A stretch of DNA of 64,000 nucleotides from Pleomorphomonas sp. (GCA_029976075.1 JARKNW010000029.1:1-64000), one strand, 5' to 3'. Counted from the first letter of the stretch, positions 38,358 to 47,710 are shown. Program-made: numbers and translations. Notes: generated by a model not told the origin, from the sequence alone.

Positions 38358-39854
38358 ATGGCTGAGGACACCAAGACAGACATCGTCGTCGATACCCATC
38401 TCGGCTGGCGCGATGTCGCCGCCGTTGCCGAAGGTGCCCGCCTCAGTCTTTCGGGTGCATCCAAGCGACGCATCGCCGACGCCCGCGCGGTGGTCGAAAC
38501 CATCGTCGATCGCGGTATTCGCGCCTATGGCGTCAACACCGGCGTCGGTGCCCTCTGTGACGTGGTGGTGGATCGACCGCTGCAGCGACAGCTGTCGCAC
38601 AACATCCTGATGAGTCATGCCACCGGTATCGGGGCGCCACTCGGCGTTGTCGAAACGCGGGCGATCATGGCGGCGGCGGTCAGCAACTATGCGCTCGGCC
38701 ATTCTGGCGTCAGGCTGGAGGTGGTCGATGCGCTGGTTCGCTTGCTCAATGCGGATGTGACGCCGATCGTGCCGGCCAAGGGGTCGGTGGGCTATCTCAG
38801 CCATATGGCGCACATCGCCCTGGTGTTGATTGGCGCCGGCCGGGCCAGGGTCGGCGACAAAACGGTCACAGGCGGCGAAGCGCTGACGGCGGCAGGTCTC
38901 GCTCCGCTCGAGCTCGGCGCCAAGGAGGGGTTGTCGCTGGTCAACGGCGTTCCCTGTGCCTCCGGGTTGGCATCCCTGGCGTTGAAACGATCGGAGCGGG
39001 TGCTCGATTGGGCCGATGCCATTGCGGCGCTGACCATCGAGGCGCTGATGGGAAACCCGGCGGCCTTCGATCCGATCGCTTTGTCACTTCGGGTTTCTCC
39101 CTCTCTGCAGATCGTCGGCGCGGCGTTGCGCGATCGGCTTGCCGGCAGCGGCATCATTGCCGCCGGTACCGGTCGCAAGACGCAGGATGCCCTGTCGCTA
39201 CGTGCCGTGCCACATGTGCACGGAGCAGCGCGCGATGCCTTTGACGTCGCAGCCGGTGTCGTGTCGAACGAGCTGGCGTCGGTGTCGGACAATCCGGCGA
39301 TTGTCGGCACGCCCGATATGCCCGGCGTGCATTCCGAGGCGCACGCGGTTGGCGCTGCCATGGGGCTTGCACTCGATCACTTGGCGATTGCGCTTGCCGA
39401 GGTGGCGGCGATGGCGGAACGGCGGGTCGACCGGTTGGTCAATCCTCTAGTCAGCGGGCTGCCCGCCTTTCTTGCCGCCGACAGCGGCGTCAACTCTGGC
39501 TTCATGATCGCCCAATATGCCGCCGTGTCGCTGGTCAACGAAAACCGGCGTCTGTCGCTTCCGGCGAGCCTTGACGGCGGCATAACCTCGGCGCTGCAAG
39601 AAGATCACCTAAGCCATGCAACGCCCGCTTCGCTGAAGGCGCTTGCGGTGATCGAAAACGCAGAAGCCATTCTTGGCATCGAGTTGCTTGCCGCGGCCCA
39701 GGCGCATGAGTTCCGGCACGATGGGCGAGCTGCGGGAACGGACCGCCTTTATCGTCAGTTGCGCCATGTTGTCTCGGTTTACACCGATGATCGCCCCCTG
39801 GCCGACGACATGGCGCTGGCGGCCGATCTCATCAGGACGGAACTGCCTGCGTAG
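38358..39854 (+). CDS. HutH-family (histidine/aromatic amino-acid ammonia-lyase-like) protein lacking the canonical MIO-forming ASG
   Basis: AYGVNTGVGAL, NILMSHATGIG, QDALSLRAVPHVHGAARDAF, SVSDNPAIVG, LQEDHLSH framework; VPAKGSVGYLSHMAHIALVLIG in place of GSVGASGDLAPLxHMA. Confidence 0.85.
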   Translation: MAEDTKTDIVVDTHLGWRDVAAVAEGARLSLSGASKRRIADARAVVETIVDRGIRAYGVNTGVGALCDVVVDRPLQRQLSHNILMSHATGIGAPLGVVETRAIMAAAVSNYALGHSGVRLEVVDALVRLLNADVTPIVPAKGSVGYLSHMAHIALVLIGAGRARVGDKTVTGGEALTAAGLAPLELGAKEGLSLVNGVPCASGLASLALKRSERVLDWADAIAALTIEALMGNPAAFDPIALSLRVSPSLQIVGAALRDRLAGSGIIAAGTGRKTQDALSLRAVPHVHGAARDAFDVAAGVVSNELASVSDNPAIVGTPDMPGVHSEAHAVGAAMGLALDHLAIALAEVAAMAERRVDRLVNPLVSGLPAFLAADSGVNSGFMIAQYAAVSLVNENRRLSLPASLDGGITSALQEDHLSHATPASLKALAVIENAEAILGIELLAAAQAHEFRHDGRAAGTDRLYRQLRHVVSVYTDDRPLADDMALAADLIRTELPA

Positions 39855-39864
39855 AGGGTGTTCA

Positions 39865-39887
39865 AGCCCAGTATGCTCGTTTGGGCT
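39865..39887 (+). terminator. terminator-like hairpin after the hutH-like gene
   Basis: AGCCCA-N11-TGGGCT. Confidence 0.4.
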
Positions 39888-40077
39888 GCTTGAGTCCTAG
39901 ATTAGAAAAACTATATAACATGCTGAAATATATACAATTAACGTCATTCTTAATGTGTTGAATCTGGTTGGCTTCGCATCTCTTCAAGCGAAGAATCATG
40001 TGTATTCGGAATGTGAGTCAACCTGCTTCATGTTGTGAATCATGTTGCGTGGGCAGGAAAGCGCGTCTGAGTATAAA

Positions 40078-40092
40078 TGCGAATGACTCGCA
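40078..40092. promoter_or_regulatory. candidate Fur/Mur-type 7-1-7 operator upstream of efeU
   Basis: TGCGAAT-G-ACTCGCA; one mismatch from a perfect 7-1-7 dyad. Confidence 0.5.
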
Positions 40093-40172
40093 AAAACACT
40101 GGCGGCGCTATTGACAGGTCCGCCTTAAATGTTGAAAGCAATAGTCACCTTATTTGTCGGCAGGAGACAGGG

Positions 40173-41018
40173 GTGCTTGCGCCATTTCTCATCATGCTAC
40201 GCGAGGGCATAGAAGCCGCGCTGGTGACCGGAATCATTGCGAGTTATCTCAGACAGACCGGGCGCGGCGCCTTTCTGCCAGTTGTCTGGGTCGGGGTCCT
40301 TCTTGCTGTCGCCCTGTCGCTGTTCGCCGGTGCAGCCCTTCAGATGATGGCTGCCGAGTTCCCCCAGAAGGCGCAGGAGCTGTTCGAAGCCATTGTCGGT
40401 TTCGTGGCAGTGGTCGTGCTGGTCAGCATGGTTTTCTGGATGCGTCGCGCCGCTCGCTCCATCAAGGGTGAACTTCATGGCGCGATCGAGACTGCCATGC
40501 GCGCACCGAACGGCGCCACCTGGGCGTTGATCGGCATGACCTTCTTCGCCGTCGGGCGCGAGGGGCTCGAGTCCGTTTTCTTTCTGCTCGCCGTATTCCA
40601 GCAGAGTCCGGGCGGCGCCGCGCCGGTCGGTGCTCTTCTCGGCCTGCTGGTGGCGGTTGCTCTCGGCTACGCGCTCTATCGCGGCGGCATCAGTCTCGAT
40701 CTCAGGCGCTTCTTCCGCTGGACCGGTGTTTTCATTCTCGTCGTGGCGGCCGGGCTTGCCGCTGCCAGCTTGCGGAGCCTGCATGAAGCGGGGGTGTGGA
40801 ACCTCCTGCAGGCGCACGTCTACGATCTGTCCGGCACGCTGCCGGTGTCGAGTGTGCTCGGCACCATTCTTTCCGGCGTGTTCAACTATCAGGAAGCGCC
40901 GACCCTCGGCGAGGTTGGACTTTATGTCGTTTTCCTCGTGGTGACGCTGACGCTGTTCCTGAAGCCCGAGCGGCCGGCTTTTTTCAGGCCGGCGGTCACC
41001 GGGAGTGAAAAGGGGTAA
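40173..41018 (+). CDS. efeU: FTR1/EfeU family iron permease
   Basis: Two REGxE motifs (LREGIEAALVTGII; GREGLESVFFLLAVFQQ); GTG start proposed at 40173. Confidence 0.92.
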   Translation: MLAPFLIMLREGIEAALVTGIIASYLRQTGRGAFLPVVWVGVLLAVALSLFAGAALQMMAAEFPQKAQELFEAIVGFVAVVVLVSMVFWMRRAARSIKGELHGAIETAMRAPNGATWALIGMTFFAVGREGLESVFFLLAVFQQSPGGAAPVGALLGLLVAVALGYALYRGGISLDLRRFFRWTGVFILVVAAGLAAASLRSLHEAGVWNLLQAHVYDLSGTLPVSSVLGTILSGVFNYQEAPTLGEVGLYVVFLVVTLTLFLKPERPAFFRPAVTGSEKG

Positions 41019-41020
41019 GG

Positions 41021-42211
41021 ATGTCTTCGCCTGATCCGCAACGCGTCGGCGTCCCGTCGTCGCGAATGATAGCTATTGCCCTCGTCGGGGCGGGTGCGCT
41101 GGTGCTGGCCGGCGGTGGGGCTTTCTATTTTGCCTCTCAGAAGGTTTCGCGGCCGGTCGACGCAGGCACCATTTCCGTTCGCGTCGGCGACAAGAGCTGC
41201 GAGCCGATGGACCTGACCGTGCCGGCCGGTCGCAGCGTCTTCGAAATCGAGAACGCATCGAACCGCCCGATCGAGTGGGAAATTCTCGACGGTGTGATGG
41301 TCGTCGAGGAGCGCGAGAACATTGCCCCTGGTTTCGAGGCCCAACTTACCGTGCGCCTCAAGCCCGGCGTCTATGACATCACTTGCGGTCTCCTGTCCAA
41401 TCCGCGCGGCAAGCTGACCGTGACCGCATCTGCCCATTCGGAGGCCGAGCGAGCGAAGCCGCCGCTCAAGGCATTCATTGGTCCGCTGTCCGAATACAAG
41501 GTCTACCTAGCTCTGCAGTCGGGCCAGATGAGCCAGACGACAAAGGTACTTGCGAGCGCCGTTGAGTCCGGCGACATCGCCGAGGCGAAGGCTGCTTATG
41601 CAGCCGCCCGCGTTGCCTATCGGCATGTGGAATCGGTCAGCGGTCGTATCGCCGACATCGAGAATGCCATCGACCCAATCGCCGCCTATCTGGCCGGTCG
41701 CGAGCAAGACCATGCTTTCACTGGTTTTCACCGCATCGAACTCGGTCTCTTCAGGGAGAACTCCACGGCGGGCCTGAAGCCGATCGCCGACAAGCTGGCA
41801 CTGGATGCGGCGGTACTACGGGACCGTCTCAAAACGGTGAAGTTCGAACCTGGCGATCTTGCGGGCAGTGCAGCGCGTGAGGCGCGACGGCTCGCCGAGG
41901 GACCTGTCGTTTCCGGCGACAGCCTTTATGCCGGCGATGACCTCAGCGAGTTTGCCGCTGCCGTAGACGGGCTTGAGAAGCCGGTGTCGCTGCTTCTGCC
42001 GCTCACTGGCGAGGCATCGCCGGACACACTAAGGGCCGTCAACGATGCCTTCGCGGCGGCGAGAGCCGAAATCGACAAGCTTGCCGGACCAGGCGCCGCG
42101 CCTGTCACCTATTCCGAAGTACCGCCGGATGCCCGCAAGGTGCTCTCGGCCACGTTTGTCGCGCTCGCCGAAGCTATCGACCGGATCAATCCGTCGCTTG
42201 GGTTGGAGTAA
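41021..42211 (+). CDS. efeO: EfeO iron-uptake protein (cupredoxin-like + M75)
   Basis: Cupredoxin-like N-terminal region, M75 domain PLSEYKVYLALQSGQM... and FHRIELGLFRENSTAGL. Confidence 0.9.
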   Translation: MSSPDPQRVGVPSSRMIAIALVGAGALVLAGGGAFYFASQKVSRPVDAGTISVRVGDKSCEPMDLTVPAGRSVFEIENASNRPIEWEILDGVMVVEERENIAPGFEAQLTVRLKPGVYDITCGLLSNPRGKLTVTASAHSEAERAKPPLKAFIGPLSEYKVYLALQSGQMSQTTKVLASAVESGDIAEAKAAYAAARVAYRHVESVSGRIADIENAIDPIAAYLAGREQDHAFTGFHRIELGLFRENSTAGLKPIADKLALDAAVLRDRLKTVKFEPGDLAGSAAREARRLAEGPVVSGDSLYAGDDLSEFAAAVDGLEKPVSLLLPLTGEASPDTLRAVNDAFAAARAEIDKLAGPGAAPVTYSEVPPDARKVLSATFVALAEAIDRINPSLGLE

Positions 42212-42216
42212 CAAGA

Positions 42217-43524
42217 ATGCTCGATCCGAAGGACCTCCACCGCGCTCCTCTTTCGCTCGATCGCCGCCGGTTGCTGAAGGGGCTGGGTGCCACGGCACTT
42301 GGCGGTTCGCTGGCAGGTGTCGCCCATGCCGAAACCGCACATCATTCCGTTGCCGATGCGCCGGTGGCCAATGCTGCGAGCCAGCTTGACAGCGTTCCCT
42401 ATCTAGGAGTCCACCAGGCCGGCATCGTCAATGCACGACCGGCTAACGGCATGGTGGCGAGCTTCGATGTCCTGGCCAAAGATGCCGAAGAGCTCGAGGC
42501 GCTGTTTCGGACATTGACGACACGCATCGCCTTTCTGACGGTCGGTGGACCTGTACCGGTCCTCGATCCCAAGTTGCCGCCTGCCGATTCCGGCTTGCTG
42601 GGGCCAATGGTGCGGCCCGACAATCTGACAGTCACCGTTTCACTCGGTGCCTCATTGTTCGACGATCGGCCCTGGCTGGTTCCGCTGAAGCCGAAACACC
42701 TGAAGCGGATGATGCGCTTTCCGAACGATGCGCTCGACGCAGAGTTTTGCCATGGCGACCTGTCCATACAGATATGCGCCAACACGCAGGACACGACCAT
42801 TCATGCCCTTCGGGACATCATCAAGGCATCGAGCCGCCAGATGATCCTGAAATGGAAGCAGGAGGGCAACGTGCCGGTCATCACGCCAGGACCGGACGGC
42901 CGCGTCGAGAGCGCCCGCAACTTCCTCGGCTTCCGCGATGGAACCGCCAATCCCAACTCGTCGGATGCGATGGAGATGGATCGCGTGGTCTGGGTCGGGC
43001 CGGAGGGTGGCGAACCTGACTGGGCAACGGGTGGCAGCTACCAGGTGGTCCGCATTATCAGGAACTTCGTCGAACGCTGGGATCGCACGCCGTTTGGAGA
43101 GCAGGAACGCATCATCGGGCGAACCAAGATTTCCGGTGCGCCACTCGATCGCCGGGACGGCAGCGAGTTCGACAACCCGGACTTTGCAGCCGATCCCGAG
43201 GGCAAAGCGACGCCCATGGATGCCCACATCCGCCTCGCCAATGCTCGCGACGAAGCCGCCAAGGCGCACATCATTCTGCGGCGACCCTTCAACTATTCGA
43301 ATGGCGTCACCCGCTCCGGCCAGCTCGATCAGGGCTTGTTGTTCATCTGCTATCAGGCCGATCTCGAGCGAGGGTTTGTCGCCGTCCAGCGCAAGCTCAA
43401 CGGCGAGCCGCTCGAAGAATACATCAAGCCGATCGGTGGCGGCTTCTTCTACACGCTTCCTGGAATTCGCGGCGCTTCCGATTACGTCGGCAGCTCGTTG
43501 ATCGCCGCCGTGCGCGGCGCCTGA
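42217..43524 (+). CDS. efeB: EfeB deferrochelatase/Dyp-type peroxidase
   Basis: Tat-type RRRLLKGLGATALGG; NFLGFRDGTANP GxxDG motif. Confidence 0.95.
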   Translation: MLDPKDLHRAPLSLDRRRLLKGLGATALGGSLAGVAHAETAHHSVADAPVANAASQLDSVPYLGVHQAGIVNARPANGMVASFDVLAKDAEELEALFRTLTTRIAFLTVGGPVPVLDPKLPPADSGLLGPMVRPDNLTVTVSLGASLFDDRPWLVPLKPKHLKRMMRFPNDALDAEFCHGDLSIQICANTQDTTIHALRDIIKASSRQMILKWKQEGNVPVITPGPDGRVESARNFLGFRDGTANPNSSDAMEMDRVVWVGPEGGEPDWATGGSYQVVRIIRNFVERWDRTPFGEQERIIGRTKISGAPLDRRDGSEFDNPDFAADPEGKATPMDAHIRLANARDEAAKAHIILRRPFNYSNGVTRSGQLDQGLLFICYQADLERGFVAVQRKLNGEPLEEYIKPIGGGFFYTLPGIRGASDYVGSSLIAAVRGA

Positions 43525-43555
43525 CCTTCCTCCATTTCATCAAGGAGACCGAAAC

Positions 43556-44374
43556 ATGCGTATTTCCGGCCTCGCCGGCGCTTCCGCGCTGGTGCTCATC
43601 CTTTCGTCCGGCGCTTTTGCCCAGCAAGCGAGCCTCGATCTCGTCGAGCCGATTGCCGAGTACAAGATCTATGTCTCGGAAAGGCTGGCAAAGCTGGTGG
43701 AGGATACCACAGCCTTCACCGCCGCCATCAAGGCGGGCGAGGTGGACAAGGCCAAGGCACTGTTCGCACCGACCCGTGTTTCCTACGAGGCGATCGAACC
43801 GATCGCCGAGCTGTTCTCCGACCTCGATGTTTCCATCGACTCGCGCGCCGACGATTACGAGAAGGCCGAGGCCGACCCGGAGTTCCCCGGCTTCCATCGC
43901 ATCGAGTATGGCCTGTGGGAGAAGAACTCGACCGAAGGTCTTGTACCTGTGGCCGACAAGCTGCTCGCCGACGTCAAGGAACTCGAAGGCCGCATCGCAT
44001 CATTGACCTTCCCGCCGGAGAAGGTGGTGGGCGGTGCCGCGGTGCTGATGGAGGAAGTGGCGGCAACCAAGATCTCCGGCGAGGAAGATCGCTACAGCCA
44101 CACTGATCTCTGGGACTTCCGCGGCAACTTCGATGGCGCTCGCAAGATCGTCGAGCTGGTTCGGCCGCTGATCGCCGACAAGGAGGCTGATTTCCTGAAG
44201 ACGGTCGACGTCAACTTCGCCACCGTCGACACGACACTCGCCAAGTACAAGGAGGGCGAGGGCTACGTGACCTACGACAAGCTGACCGAGGACGACCGCA
44301 AGGTGCTGGCGGCGGCGGTCAACACGCTCGCCGAGGACCTGTCGACTCTGCGCGGCAAGCTCGGCCTCGACTGA
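43556..44374 (+). CDS. second M75 (imelysin-like/EfeM-like) protein
   Basis: Signal peptide, PIAEYKIYVSERLAKLVEDT, FHRIEYGLWEKNSTEGL; lacks a cupredoxin domain. Confidence 0.88.
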   Translation: MRISGLAGASALVLILSSGAFAQQASLDLVEPIAEYKIYVSERLAKLVEDTTAFTAAIKAGEVDKAKALFAPTRVSYEAIEPIAELFSDLDVSIDSRADDYEKAEADPEFPGFHRIEYGLWEKNSTEGLVPVADKLLADVKELEGRIASLTFPPEKVVGGAAVLMEEVAATKISGEEDRYSHTDLWDFRGNFDGARKIVELVRPLIADKEADFLKTVDVNFATVDTTLAKYKEGEGYVTYDKLTEDDRKVLAAAVNTLAEDLSTLRGKLGLD

Positions 44375-44399
44375 TATCTCCTAACGAAATCAGTGAAGG

Positions 44400-44425
44400 C
44401 GGCGGTCCGAATGGGCCGCCGTTTT
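44400..44425 (+). terminator. terminator after efe operon
   Basis: CGGCGG..CCGCCG stem followed by TTTT. Confidence 0.65.
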
Positions 44426-44437
44426 CATTTGCAGGTA

Positions 44438-44911
44438 TCAGGCGGCCTTGATCTGTTCCAGGGTTGCCAGCGCTTCAACGCAGGCGGCCGCCGCTTCGCG
44501 GCCCTTATTGGCGGTGTCGTCGCGGCTGCGGACCAGGGCTTGCTCGTCGGTATAGGTCGTGAGGATGCCGAAGGTGATCGGCACGCCAGTGGCAAGCGTT
44601 GCCTGCATCAGCCCGGTGGCGGCACCGAGACTGATGAACTCGAAATGCGCCGTGTCGCCCTTGATGACGCAGCCAAGGCAGATCACGCCAGCGAAGCGGC
44701 CACTCTTGGCCAATGTCTGGGCTAGCAGTGGAATCTCGAAGGCACCCGGTGCCGAGAAGATATCCGCGTCGCGCAACGATATGCCGCGTTCGCCGAGTTC
44801 GTGTCGGGCACCGGCAAGCAGGCCGCCGGTTACCTCCGGGTTGAACTGGCTGACGACGATGGCCAAGCGCGGCGAGGTGGAAGATGCTGTCATGTTGTCC
44901 TCAGGATTCAT
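44438..44911 (-). CDS. ribH: 6,7-dimethyl-8-ribityllumazine synthase
   Basis: VVSQFNPEVTGGLLAGA, SAPGAFEIPLLAQTLAKSGRFAGVICLGCVIKGDTAHFEFIS. Confidence 0.96.
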   Translation of the reverse strand: MNPEDNMTASSTSPRLAIVVSQFNPEVTGGLLAGARHELGERGISLRDADIFSAPGAFEIPLLAQTLAKSGRFAGVICLGCVIKGDTAHFEFISLGAATGLMQATLATGVPITFGILTTYTDEQALVRSRDDTANKGREAAAACVEALATLEQIKAA

Positions 44912-46109
44912 GCTGGCAAAGGTCATGGCCGAAGCGCTTGCCCTTGGTGGCTAGGTAGCGGCGGTTGAAGGGATTGGGAGGGATCACCAGTGGCACCCGC
45001 TCGGTCACTTCGAGGCCATAACCGACGAGGGCATCTGCCTTGGCCGGGTTGTTGGAAAGAAGGCGCAGGCGTTCGATGCCGAGCGCCTTCAGGATCTGCG
45101 CGGCGACTCCGTAGTGCCGGGCATCGGCCGGCAGTCCGAGGGCGGTGTTGGCGTCGAGGGTGTCGAGGCCGCCGTCCTGCAGGGCGTAGGCGCGGATCTT
45201 GTTGGCAAGGCCGATGCCACGCCCCTCCTGACCACGAAGGTAAATCACCACGCCCCCCTCAGGATCCTCCGAAATGAGCCGCTGAGCCTCATGGAGCTGG
45301 GGCCCGCAATCGCAGCGAAGCGAGCCGAGGGCATCGCCGGTCAGGCACTCGGAATGGACGCGGACCAGGGGCGTCTTGCCTAGGGGGCGACGCACGATAG
45401 CGAGATGCTCCTCGCCGTCGATAAGGCTGCGGAAGGCATGAACGCGCAAAACGCCATCGGCATACGCGGTCGGCAAGTCGGCGCTCGCCACTTCCTCGAC
45501 CAGCCGTTCGGTCGCCCAGCGATATTCCACCAACTCGGCGATGGTGAGCACGGGGATGTCGTGTTCCCTGGCGAACTGGTCGAGTTCCGGCCGTTGGGCC
45601 ATGTGGCCGCTTTCGCCCATGACTTCGCAGATGACCGCGGCGGGCGACAGCCCGGCAAGGCGAACCAGATCGACCGCGCCTTCCGTGTGGCCATTGCGGA
45701 CGAGGACGCCGCCTTCGGCAGCCCGAAGCGGGAAGACATGACCGGGCGAGACGATGGCGCCCTGCGCGACAGCCGGATCGGCGGCGACGCGGATGGTGTG
45801 CGCCCGATCGAAGGCCGAGATGCCAGTTGTGATGCCTTCGCGTGCCTCGATGGAGACAGTGAATGCCGTGGTTCGACGAGCCCGGTTCATGGCCACCATG
45901 GGGTTGAGGCCGAGCCGGTCGATCTGTTCGCCGGTGAGCGCCAGGCAGATCAGGCCGCAGGCCTTCTTGGCCATGAAGGCGATGGCCTCAGGGGTGGCGA
46001 ACTCGGCGGCAACCACCAGATCGCCCTCGTTCTCCCGGTCCTCGTCATCGACGAGCAGAACCATGCCTCCGGCCTTCAGCCGGCTCAGTGCGCGAGATAA
46101 GGCTTGCAT
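44901..46109 (-). CDS. ribBA: bifunctional 3,4-dihydroxy-2-butanone-4-phosphate synthase/GTP cyclohydrolase II
   Basis: VDDEDRENEGDLVVAAEFATPEAIAFMAKKACGLICLAL; SECLTGDALGSLRCDCGPQL, RGQEGRGIGL. Confidence 0.96.
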   Translation of the reverse strand: MQALSRALSRLKAGGMVLLVDDEDRENEGDLVVAAEFATPEAIAFMAKKACGLICLALTGEQIDRLGLNPMVAMNRARRTTAFTVSIEAREGITTGISAFDRAHTIRVAADPAVAQGAIVSPGHVFPLRAAEGGVLVRNGHTEGAVDLVRLAGLSPAAVICEVMGESGHMAQRPELDQFAREHDIPVLTIAELVEYRWATERLVEEVASADLPTAYADGVLRVHAFRSLIDGEEHLAIVRRPLGKTPLVRVHSECLTGDALGSLRCDCGPQLHEAQRLISEDPEGGVVIYLRGQEGRGIGLANKIRAYALQDGGLDTLDANTALGLPADARHYGVAAQILKALGIERLRLLSNNPAKADALVGYGLEVTERVPLVIPPNPFNRRYLATKGKRFGHDLCQHES

Positions 46110-46693
46110 AGTGCCTCCACGTATTTGGCGATAACGTCGACCTCGACATTGATCTCGTCGCCGAGGGCGGCTGCCGACAGGTTTGTGTTGTCCCAGGTGT
46201 GGGGAATGATGGTGATGCCGATGCGGGCGCCATTCGACGCAGGCTCGATGCTATTGATGGTGAGGCTGATGCCGTTGAGCGAGATCGAGCCCTTCTCGAC
46301 GCAGTAGCGGGCGATGTCCGGGGAAAGATCGAACTCCAAGCGGCGAGCATCGCTGTCTGGGATCACCGAGACGAGTGTTGCCTTGCCATCGACGTGACCT
46401 TGCACCATGTGACCGGACAGCCGATCGGCGAGCGCCACCGAACGTTCGAGGTTGACGACCGAGCCGGTGGAGAGGCGACCGAGGTTGGAGCGGGCCAGCG
46501 TTTCCGGAGACAGAAAGAAGCGGGCCGTGCCGGCCTCGTCCATTTCGGTCACGGTCAGGCAGACGCCATTGACGGCGATGCTTTCACCGAGTTCTAGATC
46601 GGACCAGCCGGTCGGGATGGTGACCACCAGCGAGCCGCCGGTAGCTTTGGCCGTCTCAACAGTAACGGTCCGGGCAATGATGCCGGAAAACAT
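46085..46693 (-). CDS. ribE: riboflavin synthase
   Basis: MFSGIIARTVTVE, GESIAVNGVCLTV, GHMVQGHVDGKATL, SISLNGISLTIN. Confidence 0.96.
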   Translation of the reverse strand: MFSGIIARTVTVETAKATGGSLVVTIPTGWSDLELGESIAVNGVCLTVTEMDEAGTARFFLSPETLARSNLGRLSTGSVVNLERSVALADRLSGHMVQGHVDGKATLVSVIPDSDARRLEFDLSPDIARYCVEKGSISLNGISLTINSIEPASNGARIGITIIPHTWDNTNLSAAALGDEINVEVDVIAKYVEALCKPYLAH

Positions 46694-46699
46694 GGGATT

Positions 46700-47710
46700 T
46701 CAGCCTTTCTTGGTGTGGTTTCGGGAAATGGTGATGTGGTCGGGACCGCCATCGCCGGCCTTCTTGATGGCGACGTGCTCGTCCCAGAAGTCGGTGGCGA
46801 GGATGGTGTCGGTCAGCGTTGGTCCCGCCTCGACCAGAACTTCGTGAGCGCCCTCGCTGCCGAGACGGGTGAGTGCTTCGCCGATGTCATCGAACAGCAT
46901 CGGTCGCAGGCCACGTTGGGCGGCCTCGGTCAGGTAGTCGACCGGCACGCGGCCTGTCCGGTCGAGAATGGCGAGGATGCGAGACTTGCCTGGATGATCG
47001 GGGATACGGCGGACGGTGAATTCGGGATTGTCGGCCAGGATGGTGCCGCTGCCGGTCAGGATGGCATCGGCGCGGCGGCGCATGCGGTGGGCCAGTGTTA
47101 GAGACGTTTCCGACGTGAAGGTGCGATGGCCTGCTGGTGGGATCATCGACCCTGTTTCATCGAGCGCTTGCTTGACGGTGATGAAGGGGATGCCGGTGGT
47201 CACCCATTTGACGAAGGGGGCGATAAGGCGCTGAGCCTCACCGGCGAGACGTGCCGCATTTGAATGATCGAGTTCGGTGAGATAACGGACCGAGAGGCCG
47301 GCCGTCGCAAGACGCGGGGCACCTCCGCCCTCGACGCGGGGATTGGGGTCAGTCTCGGCAATCCACACTTCGCGGGCAGGCGTTGCCAGGATCGCCTCGG
47401 CGCAGGGGGGCGTCCGGCCGTGATGGTTGCAGGGCTCCAGCGTGACGACGACGGTGTGAATGCGGTCGATAGTGCCAGCCACGCGGCAGGCCGCAATGGC
47501 GCGCGCTTCGGCATGAAGATCGCCGGCCTTGCGATGAGCCTCCACAGCCAGAATCTCGCCGGACGCATCGAGAAGAACGCAGCCAACCGGAGGATTGGGA
47601 GAGGTCGCGCCAGCGTAATCAGTCGCGGCGGAAATGGCGCGCGCAAATGCATCGGCAATGACGCCGGGAGCTAACAGGGAAGGTGCAGTATCGTAGTACT
47701 CAGCGCCCAT
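46700..47710 (-). CDS. ribD: bifunctional diaminohydroxyphosphoribosylaminopyrimidine deaminase/reductase
   Basis: SPNPPVGCVLLD, HAEARAI, LEPCNHHGRTPPCAEAIL. Confidence 0.95.
   Translation of the reverse strand: MGAEYYDTAPSLLAPGVIADAFARAISAATDYAGATSPNPPVGCVLLDASGEILAVEAHRKAGDLHAEARAIAACRVAGTIDRIHTVVVTLEPCNHHGRTPPCAEAILATPAREVWIAETDPNPRVEGGGAPRLATAGLSVRYLTELDHSNAARLAGEAQRLIAPFVKWVTTGIPFITVKQALDETGSMIPPAGHRTFTSETSLTLAHRMRRRADAILTGSGTILADNPEFTVRRIPDHPGKSRILAILDRTGRVPVDYLTEAAQRGLRPMLFDDIGEALTRLGSEGAHEVLVEAGPTLTDTILATDFWDEHVAIKKAGDGGPDHITISRNHTKKG

Noticed and set aside
37520-38503. 327-aa minus-strand ORF
   Set aside because: Antisense to the ABC ATPase, which has all nucleotide-binding motifs
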